NCBI GenBank assembly: GCA_965230625.1
Contig: CBDDLL010000001.1
Location: forward strand, 5,138,937-5,202,936
Length of the DNA stretch: 64,000 bases
Direction of reading: 5' to 3'
From: Saccharicrinis sp965230625
Lineage (GTDB): Bacteria; Bacteroidota; Bacteroidia; Bacteroidales; Marinilabiliaceae
How positions within the stretch are numbered: the stretch's first letter is position 1; every line of letters starts with the position of its first letter. The translations under genes and the position numbers were made by a program. A model generated the notes under the pieces. That model did not search any database and was not told the DNA's origin. It was given only the letters and a program-made list of their open reading frames with translations. Below, piece after piece: positions 1 through 8,186 of this stretch.

Positions 1-1247
1 CTAAAGAAGGTATCCATTTTACCGATGCTCATGTTACAGGTTCTGTTTGTAGTCCATCAAGAGCAGGTTTTTTAACTGGTAGATATCAACAACGTTTTGG
101 ACACGAAATGAATAGTCCTGGTAAAGGATTAGGTATGGATCCAAGCGAAAAAACCATAGCTGATGTTTTAAAAACTGCAGGATATAAAACAGCCTGTTTT
201 GGTAAATGGCATGTGGGTAGTGATGAACAATTTCATCCAAATAATAGAGGCTTTGACGAATTTCATGGAATTTTAGGGGGACACAGACCATACTTTCCTA
301 GTGCAAAAGCAGATAAACCAGGTGCACACACTGCTGTTCAACACAACGGGAAGTATACAACATTTACCGGATATTACACTGATTTTTTAGGTGACATAAC
401 AATTGATTACATTGATAAAAATAAAAGTAATCCTTTCTTTGTTTTCCTTTCGTTTACAGCTGTACATACTCCAATGCAAGCTAAAAAGGAAGATTTAGCT
501 CTTTTTAAAGGACACCCCCGTCAAACTTTAGCTGCTATGACATGGGCTATGGACCGTGCTGTGGGTAATGTGTTGAAAAAACTTGAAGATGAAAAACTAC
601 TTAATAATACCCTTATTTTCTTTTTAAGCGACAACGGAGGTTCTCCTAAAAATACATCAAGCGTTGAACCATTAAAAGGATATAAAGGTGTTGAGTTTGA
701 AGGTGGACATAGAGTAGCCTATGCAATGATGTGGAAAAATAAATTAAACGGAGGAGTAACCAACTATCAAATGGTTTCGTCCATGGACATTTTTGCCACA
801 TCAATTAAAGCTGCTGGAATAGAGAAAACAACCGGTAAACCTTTAGATGGAGTTGATTTAGTGCCATACCTTACAGGAGAAAATAAAGGAACTCCTCACA
901 AAACGTTATTCTGGAGAATGGGAAGAGCCAATGCCATGCGATATAACAACTATAAAATGATAGCAGCAGATGAAGTTGGAAGTGTTTTATACGATCTGGA
1001 TGCAGACATAACGGAAAGTAAAAATATAAAGGATTCTAAAACTGAAACTTACTCTCTACTTCGTGATGAATATAGTAAATGGGAAGAAGGAACCATTGAA
1101 AAACTTTGGAATGTATCACATGGATGGCATATCGTAAAAGGATACATGTATAAGGATTTGTTTGAAAATAAAAAACCAAGAATAATGGGACCTGGGCAGC
1201 TTAAAAATTTAAAACCAGAACAAAAGGAAGCCTTTGATAAAGAATAA
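1..1247 (+). CDS. S1-family sulfatase, 5'-truncated by window edge
   Basis: The open frame runs in from the left edge (first whole codon at 3), so the ATG at 108 is internal and about 414 residues are visible. The S1 sulfatase signature CSPSRAGFLTGR starts at 48; its Cys is the one converted to formylglycine in active sulfatases. Further sulfatase landmarks follow: FGKWHVG, the RGFDEFHG segment, SDNGG and an EGGHR stretch. The family hydrolyses sulfate esters, here probably on polysaccharides, in the periplasm or at the cell surface. The signal peptide must lie outside the window. A T9SS-secreted glycosidase on the same strand follows after 188 bp and a second sulfatase lies convergent to it, which suggests a sulfated-glycan locus. 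The substrate subfamily cannot be told from the sequence alone. Confidence 0.93.
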   Translation, partial: KEGIHFTDAHVTGSVCSPSRAGFLTGRYQQRFGHEMNSPGKGLGMDPSEKTIADVLKTAGYKTACFGKWHVGSDEQFHPNNRGFDEFHGILGGHRPYFPSAKADKPGAHTAVQHNGKYTTFTGYYTDFLGDITIDYIDKNKSNPFFVFLSFTAVHTPMQAKKEDLALFKGHPRQTLAAMTWAMDRAVGNVLKKLEDEKLLNNTLIFFLSDNGGSPKNTSSVEPLKGYKGVEFEGGHRVAYAMMWKNKLNGGVTNYQMVSSMDIFATSIKAAGIEKTTGKPLDGVDLVPYLTGENKGTPHKTLFWRMGRANAMRYNNYKMIAADEVGSVLYDLDADITESKNIKDSKTETYSLLRDEYSKWEEGTIEKLWNVSHGWHIVKGYMYKDLFENKKPRIMGPGQLKNLKPEQKEAFDKE

Positions 1248-1435
1248 ATTTCATTTTCAATAGCTATAAAACTTTTACCAACTATTGATTAACGAAATAA
1301 ACAATTAAGATATAGAAGAGAACGAGATTAAAACAATTATGAAACGACCATATAAATTTGATAATCCATATCTAAGCATAACAGGATAATCAAGTTTATT
1401 TGGGAGTTTCATATGGTAAATTAAATTTTAAATAC

Positions 1436-4078
1436 ATGAAAAAACTATCTACACTCATTGCAATTATTACACTTTTTTTTGTATTAAAAACAAGTGCACA
1501 AACACCTTTATTTACATTAGATTTCGAAGATGCTAGTTTACCTTCCGGGGTAACAAAAGCCGATGGTGCAATTAGTCTTAATACAAGTACTAGCACTTTA
1601 TATGATGCATTCGCAACCGAACCAACAACTATTGATGTTAAAACTGGTAACTATTCATTACAGATGGCAAATTCTGGTTATCTTAAATTTGATGAAACCA
1701 TTCTTAATAAAGATGCATTTTCTATTTCGTTTTGGGTTAAATGGATTGATGATGGAGTTAATGCAGGTGAAGAACTTAAGGATGGAGTTATCAATTATGC
1801 TGGTTTAATTGATCTTTATGGTACAGTAAGTGGTTCTGAAACTGTAATTCATGCGGTTGATGCCAATAACACCACAACCTTACGAGTATACAAAAATGGA
1901 AAAGTAGATGCTGGTTTTGAAGATTTAAGTAAAAATCGAGTTTGGACTTATATTACTTATACATCAGATGCTTCCAATGGTAAATTGTATGCTAATGGTC
2001 AATTAATTCATTCCCGATCTCATTCGGCAGAGTTTGCTTCAATGGAGAATATGCAACTATACTTAGGTACTAAGCTTAATGAAACTACTTTTGAACCTAA
2101 ACTAAAATCTGAGAATGACCCTGCACGCTTCCAAGGATTCTGCGGATATTTTGATGATGTGCAACTATATAACACTTCTCTATCAGCCGAAGAGGTGCTT
2201 GCTAATTTTGAAGAATCAGGCTCATTGTATAATAGTATTAACGTATTTATTGATGATTATCAACAGCAACTAGTTGGAGTTGGTGGTTCAACTGGACTAT
2301 ATGTTGCAAACTATTGCAATATGCCTTATGAAAAGCAAGTTTTAGCTTCTGAAATGATTGCGAAGGACATTAATCTTAGGTGGATAAAACATTACTCTCG
2401 TGGACCTGTAAATGAAAACCTTTCTATGTATCAAAATGTGGTCAAATTTTACAAAAACACACGAGATGTAAATCCCAATGTAGAAATGGTAATGTGCGTA
2501 AGCAACCTACCTGATGAAATAGAATTTAAAGATAAAGATGGAAAGGCAATTAGTAATGACTATGATCCTTCCATTCCTGGCGTATATGATACTATTGCCG
2601 AATACTATTTTGAAATAATAAAATGGTTCCATGACCAAGATGTAGAAGTAACCACCTTGGATGTAATTAACGAAGAGGGATATGCAGAAAAGAGAGTTGA
2701 CTTATTTGGAATTGTAATTGAAAAATTAGAAGCCATCTTAGCTGACGAAGACAGAAATCCCGGACGCGCAATAAAACGACCTATAATTATGGGCCCTAGT
2801 AGTTGGAGTGCAGCCTCTGTAACCAAATGGGTAAATGGCTTTAAGGCTAATGGTACTGCATGGAATAATGTTGACGTAATTGCTACCCATGGTTATCAAA
2901 ATGGTGATTTTAATACTTATTCCGAAGGACATGCAGTAGCTGATGGTAAACCTTTTTATAATAGCGAGCAAACCGGAAAAATTCAGGATGATGAAGGCAC
3001 TGGTATTAATGCTGTTGATCCAATAGCCAGGCAATGGGTATCTGGTGAAGAACCAGAATACATTGGTGATGTTTCCATAGCTATGCGAATGACTGATTTC
3101 ATTAATGCAGGCGGCGATGCTTTTTATATTTTTCAACTGAATAATACAAAAGGAAATAACGCTGCATTAATTAAAACAAAAAACAATGGTACAGTTGAGA
3201 AGTCGCAAGTTTATGATGGCTTTAAACAAATTAGTTCAACTCAACCATATCAAAGCCATAGAGTTAGCAGAGAACTAGTTGGTTTGGATAATTTTAAAAT
3301 CCTCACCATGAGAAAGCAAAACGAAGATACCGTTTATGTACATGCAACCAACTTATGGCCAAATAATGAGCGCATTATCATTAAACTCACCGATAGTGAA
3401 GGTAATCAATTAGGCATAAAAGAAATAAAAGCATGGGTTAGTGACGAATACAAGGATAATGAATTGGTATTAGAAGAGACTTATGCTCAAAGTAGTAATT
3501 TGTTCCTTTACAATGCTACCCCACATAGTGTTAATTCTTTTAAAATTGTGGTTGATCCTGCTGGATACGATAACGAAAGACAAATACAGGAAATATCATT
3601 TGAAGCAATAACTGACAAAACAACTACAGGAAACAATTTTGAAATATCTGCAACATCTAATTCTAATTTAGATGTTGTTTTCGAAGTCATAAGTGGTCCT
3701 GCTACTGTCAATGGTAATACAGTATCTTTAACTGGCGCAACTGGGGAAGTTGTTATCAAGGCATATCAAGAAGGCAACGACGAATGGTTAGCAGCAGAAA
3801 CTGTCTTTCAATCATTCAATGTAGATATTTCCTCTTCTATTGATAATCTTGAATTAAGTACTAAAATTTATCCAAATCCAGCAAAAGATTACTTAACAGT
3901 TGAATCAGAACAAGATGGTTTATTAGAGATGTTTAATTTATTTGGTCAGAAAGTGATTGAGGCAGCAGTATATACTGGTACAAAAAATACTTTTTACACA
4001 AATGAGATTCCTAAGGGTCAATACGTTATTAAAATTACAACTAATAATATCGAAACACATAAAATTATAATACAATAA
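1436..4078 (+). CDS. Secreted clan GH-A (GH30-like) glycosidase with LamG-like and T9SS sorting domains
   Basis: Of the possible starts, the ATG at 1436 is preferred because it gives a clean signal peptide (MKKLSTLIAIITLFFVL, ending near SAQ); the frame also has an upstream TTG at 1400 that would bury it. In the 880-residue product, residues about 20-260 resemble a LamG/concanavalin-like beta-sandwich. A TIM-barrel-like region follows, with NEE (E413) as a candidate acid/base and YNSEQ (E511) as a candidate nucleophile, about 98 residues apart as in clan GH-A enzymes. A beta-rich domain comes next, and the last ~70 residues (from IYPNPAKDYL) are a T9SS type A sorting domain, so export to the surface or medium is expected. 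The neighbouring sulfatases suggest a sulfated polysaccharide substrate. The family assignment (GH30-like) is by eye and tentative. Confidence 0.72.
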   Translation: MKKLSTLIAIITLFFVLKTSAQTPLFTLDFEDASLPSGVTKADGAISLNTSTSTLYDAFATEPTTIDVKTGNYSLQMANSGYLKFDETILNKDAFSISFWVKWIDDGVNAGEELKDGVINYAGLIDLYGTVSGSETVIHAVDANNTTTLRVYKNGKVDAGFEDLSKNRVWTYITYTSDASNGKLYANGQLIHSRSHSAEFASMENMQLYLGTKLNETTFEPKLKSENDPARFQGFCGYFDDVQLYNTSLSAEEVLANFEESGSLYNSINVFIDDYQQQLVGVGGSTGLYVANYCNMPYEKQVLASEMIAKDINLRWIKHYSRGPVNENLSMYQNVVKFYKNTRDVNPNVEMVMCVSNLPDEIEFKDKDGKAISNDYDPSIPGVYDTIAEYYFEIIKWFHDQDVEVTTLDVINEEGYAEKRVDLFGIVIEKLEAILADEDRNPGRAIKRPIIMGPSSWSAASVTKWVNGFKANGTAWNNVDVIATHGYQNGDFNTYSEGHAVADGKPFYNSEQTGKIQDDEGTGINAVDPIARQWVSGEEPEYIGDVSIAMRMTDFINAGGDAFYIFQLNNTKGNNAALIKTKNNGTVEKSQVYDGFKQISSTQPYQSHRVSRELVGLDNFKILTMRKQNEDTVYVHATNLWPNNERIIIKLTDSEGNQLGIKEIKAWVSDEYKDNELVLEETYAQSSNLFLYNATPHSVNSFKIVVDPAGYDNERQIQEISFEAITDKTTTGNNFEISATSNSNLDVVFEVISGPATVNGNTVSLTGATGEVVIKAYQEGNDEWLAAETVFQSFNVDISSSIDNLELSTKIYPNPAKDYLTVESEQDGLLEMFNLFGQKVIEAAVYTGTKNTFYTNEIPKGQYVIKITTNNIETHKIIIQ

Positions 4079-4140
4079 CTTTTATTGTAATAATATTGTA
4101 TAAAAGTAGTCCTTAACACCATAATTAATAGATTTGTTTT

Positions 4141-4190
4141 ACAAGTATCAAGACTAAATTCTCATTTTGCTCTTGATACTTGTTTTTTCT
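4141..4190 (+). terminator. Rho-independent terminator after the glycosidase
   Basis: A perfect 13-bp stem (4141-4153 with 4171-4183) closes a 17-nt loop and is followed by a T-rich run at 4183-4189. It lies 62 bp after the stop codon of the + strand glycosidase. Confidence 0.85.
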
Positions 4191-4519
4191 TCTGGTTTAA
4201 TACCAACAACCTCCTCAAATTATCACTATAATTTTATTCTTTTAGTTTATTTAATGCATACGAAGTATACTCAAAAGAGTGGTTTACCATCATAAATGAG
4301 CATTTTGAGGTGATTTTAACGTAGAAATTGGAATGCATAGGATTCAAACAAGTTCATAAAGTAATAAAGTCGAAAGTTAAAAGTCTATCCAAATAAAATG
4401 TCAGCTTAGAATACTGGATGTGAGCAAAATACTAACACGACAGCTCGGTTGGAATTGACAAACTTATTACCTGTTATTTTTTGAACGCTATACTGAATTG
4501 TTTTTAAATCAAATATTTA

Positions 4520-4569
4520 GGCTAAAGCCAATTCTCATCTTTGCTATATCACACGGGATAAATCCCGTG
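4520..4569. repeat. REP-like pair of short palindromes
   Basis: Two compact palindromes lie close together in the 734-bp gap between convergent genes: GGCT-AA-AGCC at 4520-4529, and an 8-bp perfect stem CACGGGAT/ATCCCGTG with a 2-nt loop at 4552-4569. Paired GC-rich palindromes of this type in an AT-rich intergenic region resemble REP elements mobilised by REP-associated tyrosine transposases. No transposase gene is present nearby. Assignment as REP is inference. Confidence 0.5.
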
Positions 4570-4698
4570 CCTATTTATTAAAACATATAAGTTTCAAAGT
4601 TTCATACATCAAAAGGCAACAATCCTGTTTTTGCATAAAAAGTTTTTAAATTGCTAATCTTCAACCATTAATTCACATCATTCACTTTTTTAACTAAC

Positions 4699-4744
4699 AT
4701 TCCCCTATTTCTATGAAAAATATTTTTCATAAAAATAGGGGAAT
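4699..4744. repeat. 46-bp near-perfect palindrome with no loop
   Basis: The two 23-nt halves (4699-4721 and 4722-4744) are reverse complements with a single mismatch and abut directly. The element lies 69 bp beyond the stop of the minus-strand sulfatase. It has no following T-run on either strand, so it is not a classical terminator, although it could act as a transcript-end barrier. The rest of the 4079-4812 gap shows only the terminator and REP-like palindromes listed separately. Confidence 0.75.
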
Positions 4745-4812
4745 CCACAATTTAATTTTATTGCTAATCAGCTCGTTTTTTATCCTCCAATTAACAATAA
4801 ATCACTATCTCT

Positions 4813-6237
4813 TTACTTTTGTTTAGACGCTTTTTTCTCATGAAAAAGTCTAAATTGTTTATAAGGTGATTTTGTATGAGCTTCTTTCATGATAGTGGCT
4901 AGTTCCTTTACTTTTTCGGGATACTTTTCTGCCACATTATTCTTTTCTTCAGGATCTTTATTCAAATTATAAAGTTCCAAAGGTAGATCTTCTAATTTTG
5001 CTTTTAATTTTACAGCTTTCCATCCATCTTTTAAAACTGCAACTTTACCCCCTTTTTCATAGAATTCCCAATACAAATATTCATGCTGCTTCTGTTCATC
5101 TTTTTTACCTAATATGGTTGGCAAAAAGCTTATTCCATCAGTATTCTTTGGTGCATCTACTTTAATTAAATCACACATGGTTGGTAAAAAATCCCAAAAT
5201 GCAGATACATGATCGGATGTAGTACCATTTTTTACTTTTCCTGGCCAACGTACAATCATTGGTACATTAACTCCTCCTTCGTATAAATCTCTTTTCTGTC
5301 CTCTTAAATCACCATTACTATCAAACCTCTTATGATCATGTCCTCCTGCACTATGAGGTCCATTGTCACTAGCAAATATAACCAGGGTGTTTTCATCCAA
5401 TCCTAAATCCTTCAAATGCTGCATTATTTCGCCCACTTCCCAATCTAATCTGTTTACCATTCCGGCAAACGTTGTTTTTGGATCTTCACAATGAGAATAT
5501 GACTTACCAGTATAAGGTACTTCTTTAAACATTCCTTTATAAGGTTCCTTTGACTTTTCTGGTGCATAAAGCTGTGCATGTGGTAATAAAGCAGAGTAAT
5601 TTAAAAAGAATGGTTCATCTTTATGATCTGTTATATATTTTTTTACTTCTTTTAAAAACTCATCATGTATATATGTATCTCCTGCATATGTTTTTAAACC
5701 ACCATTATTAGGAAAAACAACTTCTTCACTATTGCGGTAAACTTTATCAGGAAAGTAAGAATGAGCAGCTTTATGTGAAAGAAATCCATAAAAATAATCA
5801 AAACCCATTTTATTAACCTGCCCAACTTCACAATTACAACCAGTGCCGGCTTTACCAATCATTGCTGTATGGTATCCTGCTTTTTGCATAATATGCCCAA
5901 CAGTAACTGTACCTTCTGATAATTGAAACTGACCATTCCCTCTAACTTCGGTATGTCCTGTATGCTGACCTGTTAATAAGCAAGAACGCGATGGAGCACA
6001 AACAGTACTACCCGAATGATGTTTCGTAAACTTCATCCCTTCAGCGGCTAGTTTATCAACATTAGGAGTTTTTATTTTTTTTTGTCCATAACAACTTAAA
6101 TCACCATATCCTAAATCATCAGCAAGAATATAAATAACATTTGGCTTTTCAACATCTTTTTTTCCTTGACATGAAAGTAAAACCGGACTAAATACCAGGC
6201 TTGCAAAAAGCAAGTAAATTAAACTAAATCTAGACAT
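4813..6237 (-). CDS. Lipoprotein S1-family arylsulfatase
   Basis: The 474-residue product starts with an SPII signal (hydrophobic stretch ending LLSC, so Cys23 is the lipidated residue), placing it in an outer or periplasmic membrane leaflet. The family landmarks are NVIYILADDLGYGDL (metal-binding DD), the formylglycine motif CAPSRSCLLTGQ, MIGKAGTG, and ASDNGPH with a following EGGVNVPM segment. It should hydrolyse sulfate esters, probably from oligosaccharides released by extracellular enzymes. Its length is typical of S1 sulfatases. It converges with the T9SS glycosidase and the partial sulfatase, and these together look like part of a glycan-utilisation locus, though no SusC/SusD pair lies inside the window. 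Confidence 0.93.
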   Translation of the reverse strand: MSRFSLIYLLFASLVFSPVLLSCQGKKDVEKPNVIYILADDLGYGDLSCYGQKKIKTPNVDKLAAEGMKFTKHHSGSTVCAPSRSCLLTGQHTGHTEVRGNGQFQLSEGTVTVGHIMQKAGYHTAMIGKAGTGCNCEVGQVNKMGFDYFYGFLSHKAAHSYFPDKVYRNSEEVVFPNNGGLKTYAGDTYIHDEFLKEVKKYITDHKDEPFFLNYSALLPHAQLYAPEKSKEPYKGMFKEVPYTGKSYSHCEDPKTTFAGMVNRLDWEVGEIMQHLKDLGLDENTLVIFASDNGPHSAGGHDHKRFDSNGDLRGQKRDLYEGGVNVPMIVRWPGKVKNGTTSDHVSAFWDFLPTMCDLIKVDAPKNTDGISFLPTILGKKDEQKQHEYLYWEFYEKGGKVAVLKDGWKAVKLKAKLEDLPLELYNLNKDPEEKNNVAEKYPEKVKELATIMKEAHTKSPYKQFRLFHEKKASKQK

Positions 6238-6815
6238 ATTTTAATTTTATATTTTAACCACAAAACTAACATACACCTAACCGATTCTTTAATAATAATT
6301 GAGCAAATATTGTTGTAAATTATTCAATATCGATGCTTATTTTGTAAATATTTAAGCATTCACCAAGCCTACCATTAACTTATTCAATCATTTAGGGATT
6401 TTATTATGCTAAGGTTGTATTTTAATGCTTCTTCAACTGAAATTAAAAAAACATGAATTACTAAGGTATATTGGTTAACTAAAGTATTAAAACAACGAAG
6501 TTGATATTTATTATAATCTTTAACATTTAATAATACTTACTACATTGGTAATAATCTTCATTTCCCTTTATTTGCATTACTTTTTTAACCTCATAAAAAC
6601 AATTTGAATCTATCTTATTATTAACACTTAACCTGAACAACAAACTATGACTAAGACTTAAAATATTTACTACACAAAATTAAAATGCTTCTTAAGCGAA
6701 TATCTTTTTAAAGAAGTATATCAATTCAAATAAACATATTTTTTTTAATTGGCACAGAAAGTCAACTAATAAGCTAGTTGATATAATTGTGCACTAACAC
6801 TAAATTTTAAATAAA
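6238..6815. other. Intergenic region between divergent genes
   Basis: These 578 bp separate the divergent sulfatase and tail-fibre-like genes. They are very AT-rich and hold no convincing open frame. The only structure I can support is the stem-loop at 6752-6792 listed separately; promoters for both genes must lie here but no clear pair of promoter elements was found. Confidence 0.5.
6752..6792 (+). promoter_or_regulatory. Interrupted stem-loop in the probable 5' leader of the tail-fibre-like gene
   Basis: An inner 7-bp stem (6762-6768 with 6775-6781, 6-nt loop) lies within outer arms GCACA (6752-6756) and TGTGC (6788-6792). It ends 23 nt before the ATG at 6816. It may be an operator palindrome or an RNA structure in the leader; the sequence does not decide between them. 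Confidence 0.4.
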
Positions 6816-8057
6816 ATGAAGAGATTAATAACACTTTTAATGATTGGATTTATAGGGTTGAATGCTTGGTGTCAGAAAGATATTGATATGGCAAGATTTA
6901 AACTATCATTTAGTAGCCATCCATCCGGCTTTAATTATATCTACAGCATATCGAGCAGTAATTCTACTAACGGTTATTGGAATTTTACATCCAGATTTGA
7001 TGATATTATTTTTAATTCCGGTATTAATAATTCAAATAGAAGAAGGACTATTTTTAAAGTAGGGGAAGTCGAACAAGCAAGATTTGCCATTAATCACTGT
7101 TTTGGAGTTGGAACAAATAATCCACAACGTAAATTACATGTTGGTAAAGGTGGGAATATTTTTAAAGGTACATATAATAGTAGGACTATAGCAAGTTTTG
7201 AAAATAATAATACAAATGGAACAACTATTTCTATTATTGGCAAATCAACCGGGTATAGTGGTATCTTTTTAGGTGATGAAGATATGGAAACCGCAGGGCA
7301 GATAAGCTATTTTCATACTGATAATAGTTTACGTTTGGGTTCACAAAATAGTAATAATGATTTAATAATTAATAAAGATGGAAATGTTGGTATTGGAACT
7401 ACTGATCCTAAAGCAAAGCTTGAAGTTGCAGGAGATATTGCCATTGCAAGAACTTCCAAATTTAAATTTCTGGAGAAAGTTAATGGAGGTGACCGAGCAT
7501 ATATTAGGTCTACAAATGGGGAAAATGGAGAAACATATAACTCGTTGATATTTGCAGTAGGAGCTGGAAAAGAGAGATTATTTATCAATGGTAATAACGG
7601 CTATATAGGTATTGGAAAGAAAAAACCAAATTATGAACTTGATGTTTGCGGAACTGTTCGCGCTAAAGAAGTAAAAGTTGAAGAGTTTACTTGCTCTAAT
7701 GGTTCTTTTAATGGCAACCTTGCCGCCAACAACATCACAGTTAAAGCCAACGGCAATACAGCCGACTTCGTTTTTGAGGAAGATTATAGTTTACGTGAGC
7801 TCTCTGAAGTAGAAAACTTTATAAAAACCAATAAACACTTACCTGATATTCCTAGTGCTACAGAAATGGAAGAGCAAGGCGTAAATTTGGCAGAGATGAA
7901 TAAGTTGCTCCTACAGAAGGTGGAAGAACTGACATTATATAGCATAGGGCTTGAGAAAGCTAGAAAAAGGGAAATTGAAGATAGAAAGATATTAGAGAAT
8001 CAAGTTACTACTTTAACTGAACGATTGGAGAAAATAGAAAAATTACTTAATAAATAA
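6816..8057 (+). CDS. Secreted tail-fibre-like / S74-chaperone-like protein
   Basis: The 413-residue product has a signal peptide (MKRLITLLMIGFIGLNAWCQ). It carries repeated phage tail-fibre motifs of the type NVGIGTTDPKAKLEVAG (near residues 190-205) and related IGIGKKKPNYELDVCGTV. The C-terminal segment has the Bacteroidota signature HLPDIPSATEMEEQGVNLAE followed by a long charged coiled coil ending in ERLEKIEKLLNK, as in proteins with S74-like trimerisation ends. Such proteins form fibrous trimers on the cell surface. It heads a same-strand series of three secreted proteins leading to an RHS toxin, so a delivery or adhesion role is plausible but inferred. No catalytic S74 Ser-Lys dyad could be assigned with confidence. 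Confidence 0.75.
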   Translation: MKRLITLLMIGFIGLNAWCQKDIDMARFKLSFSSHPSGFNYIYSISSSNSTNGYWNFTSRFDDIIFNSGINNSNRRRTIFKVGEVEQARFAINHCFGVGTNNPQRKLHVGKGGNIFKGTYNSRTIASFENNNTNGTTISIIGKSTGYSGIFLGDEDMETAGQISYFHTDNSLRLGSQNSNNDLIINKDGNVGIGTTDPKAKLEVAGDIAIARTSKFKFLEKVNGGDRAYIRSTNGENGETYNSLIFAVGAGKERLFINGNNGYIGIGKKKPNYELDVCGTVRAKEVKVEEFTCSNGSFNGNLAANNITVKANGNTADFVFEEDYSLRELSEVENFIKTNKHLPDIPSATEMEEQGVNLAEMNKLLLQKVEELTLYSIGLEKARKREIEDRKILENQVTTLTERLEKIEKLLNK

Positions 8058-8186
8058 CAAGTCTATTTCATTAGAGTTTTTTTTCACCGACTAATTTCTT
8101 GTTTAAAAAACATGGGAGATAAATTAGATTAGTTTGTTTAATTGAGACTTTACTAAAAAAAAAGTAATAAATTAAAAATATCATAG

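Noticed and set aside
108..1247. An independent sulfatase starting at the ATG at 108
   Set aside because: The frame is open to the left edge and contains the CSPSR active-site motif before 108, so the ATG is internal to a truncated gene.
4201..4519. Possible decayed transposase in the 734-bp gap
   Set aside because: No frame with transposase motifs could be read in any of the six frames; only palindromes are supported.
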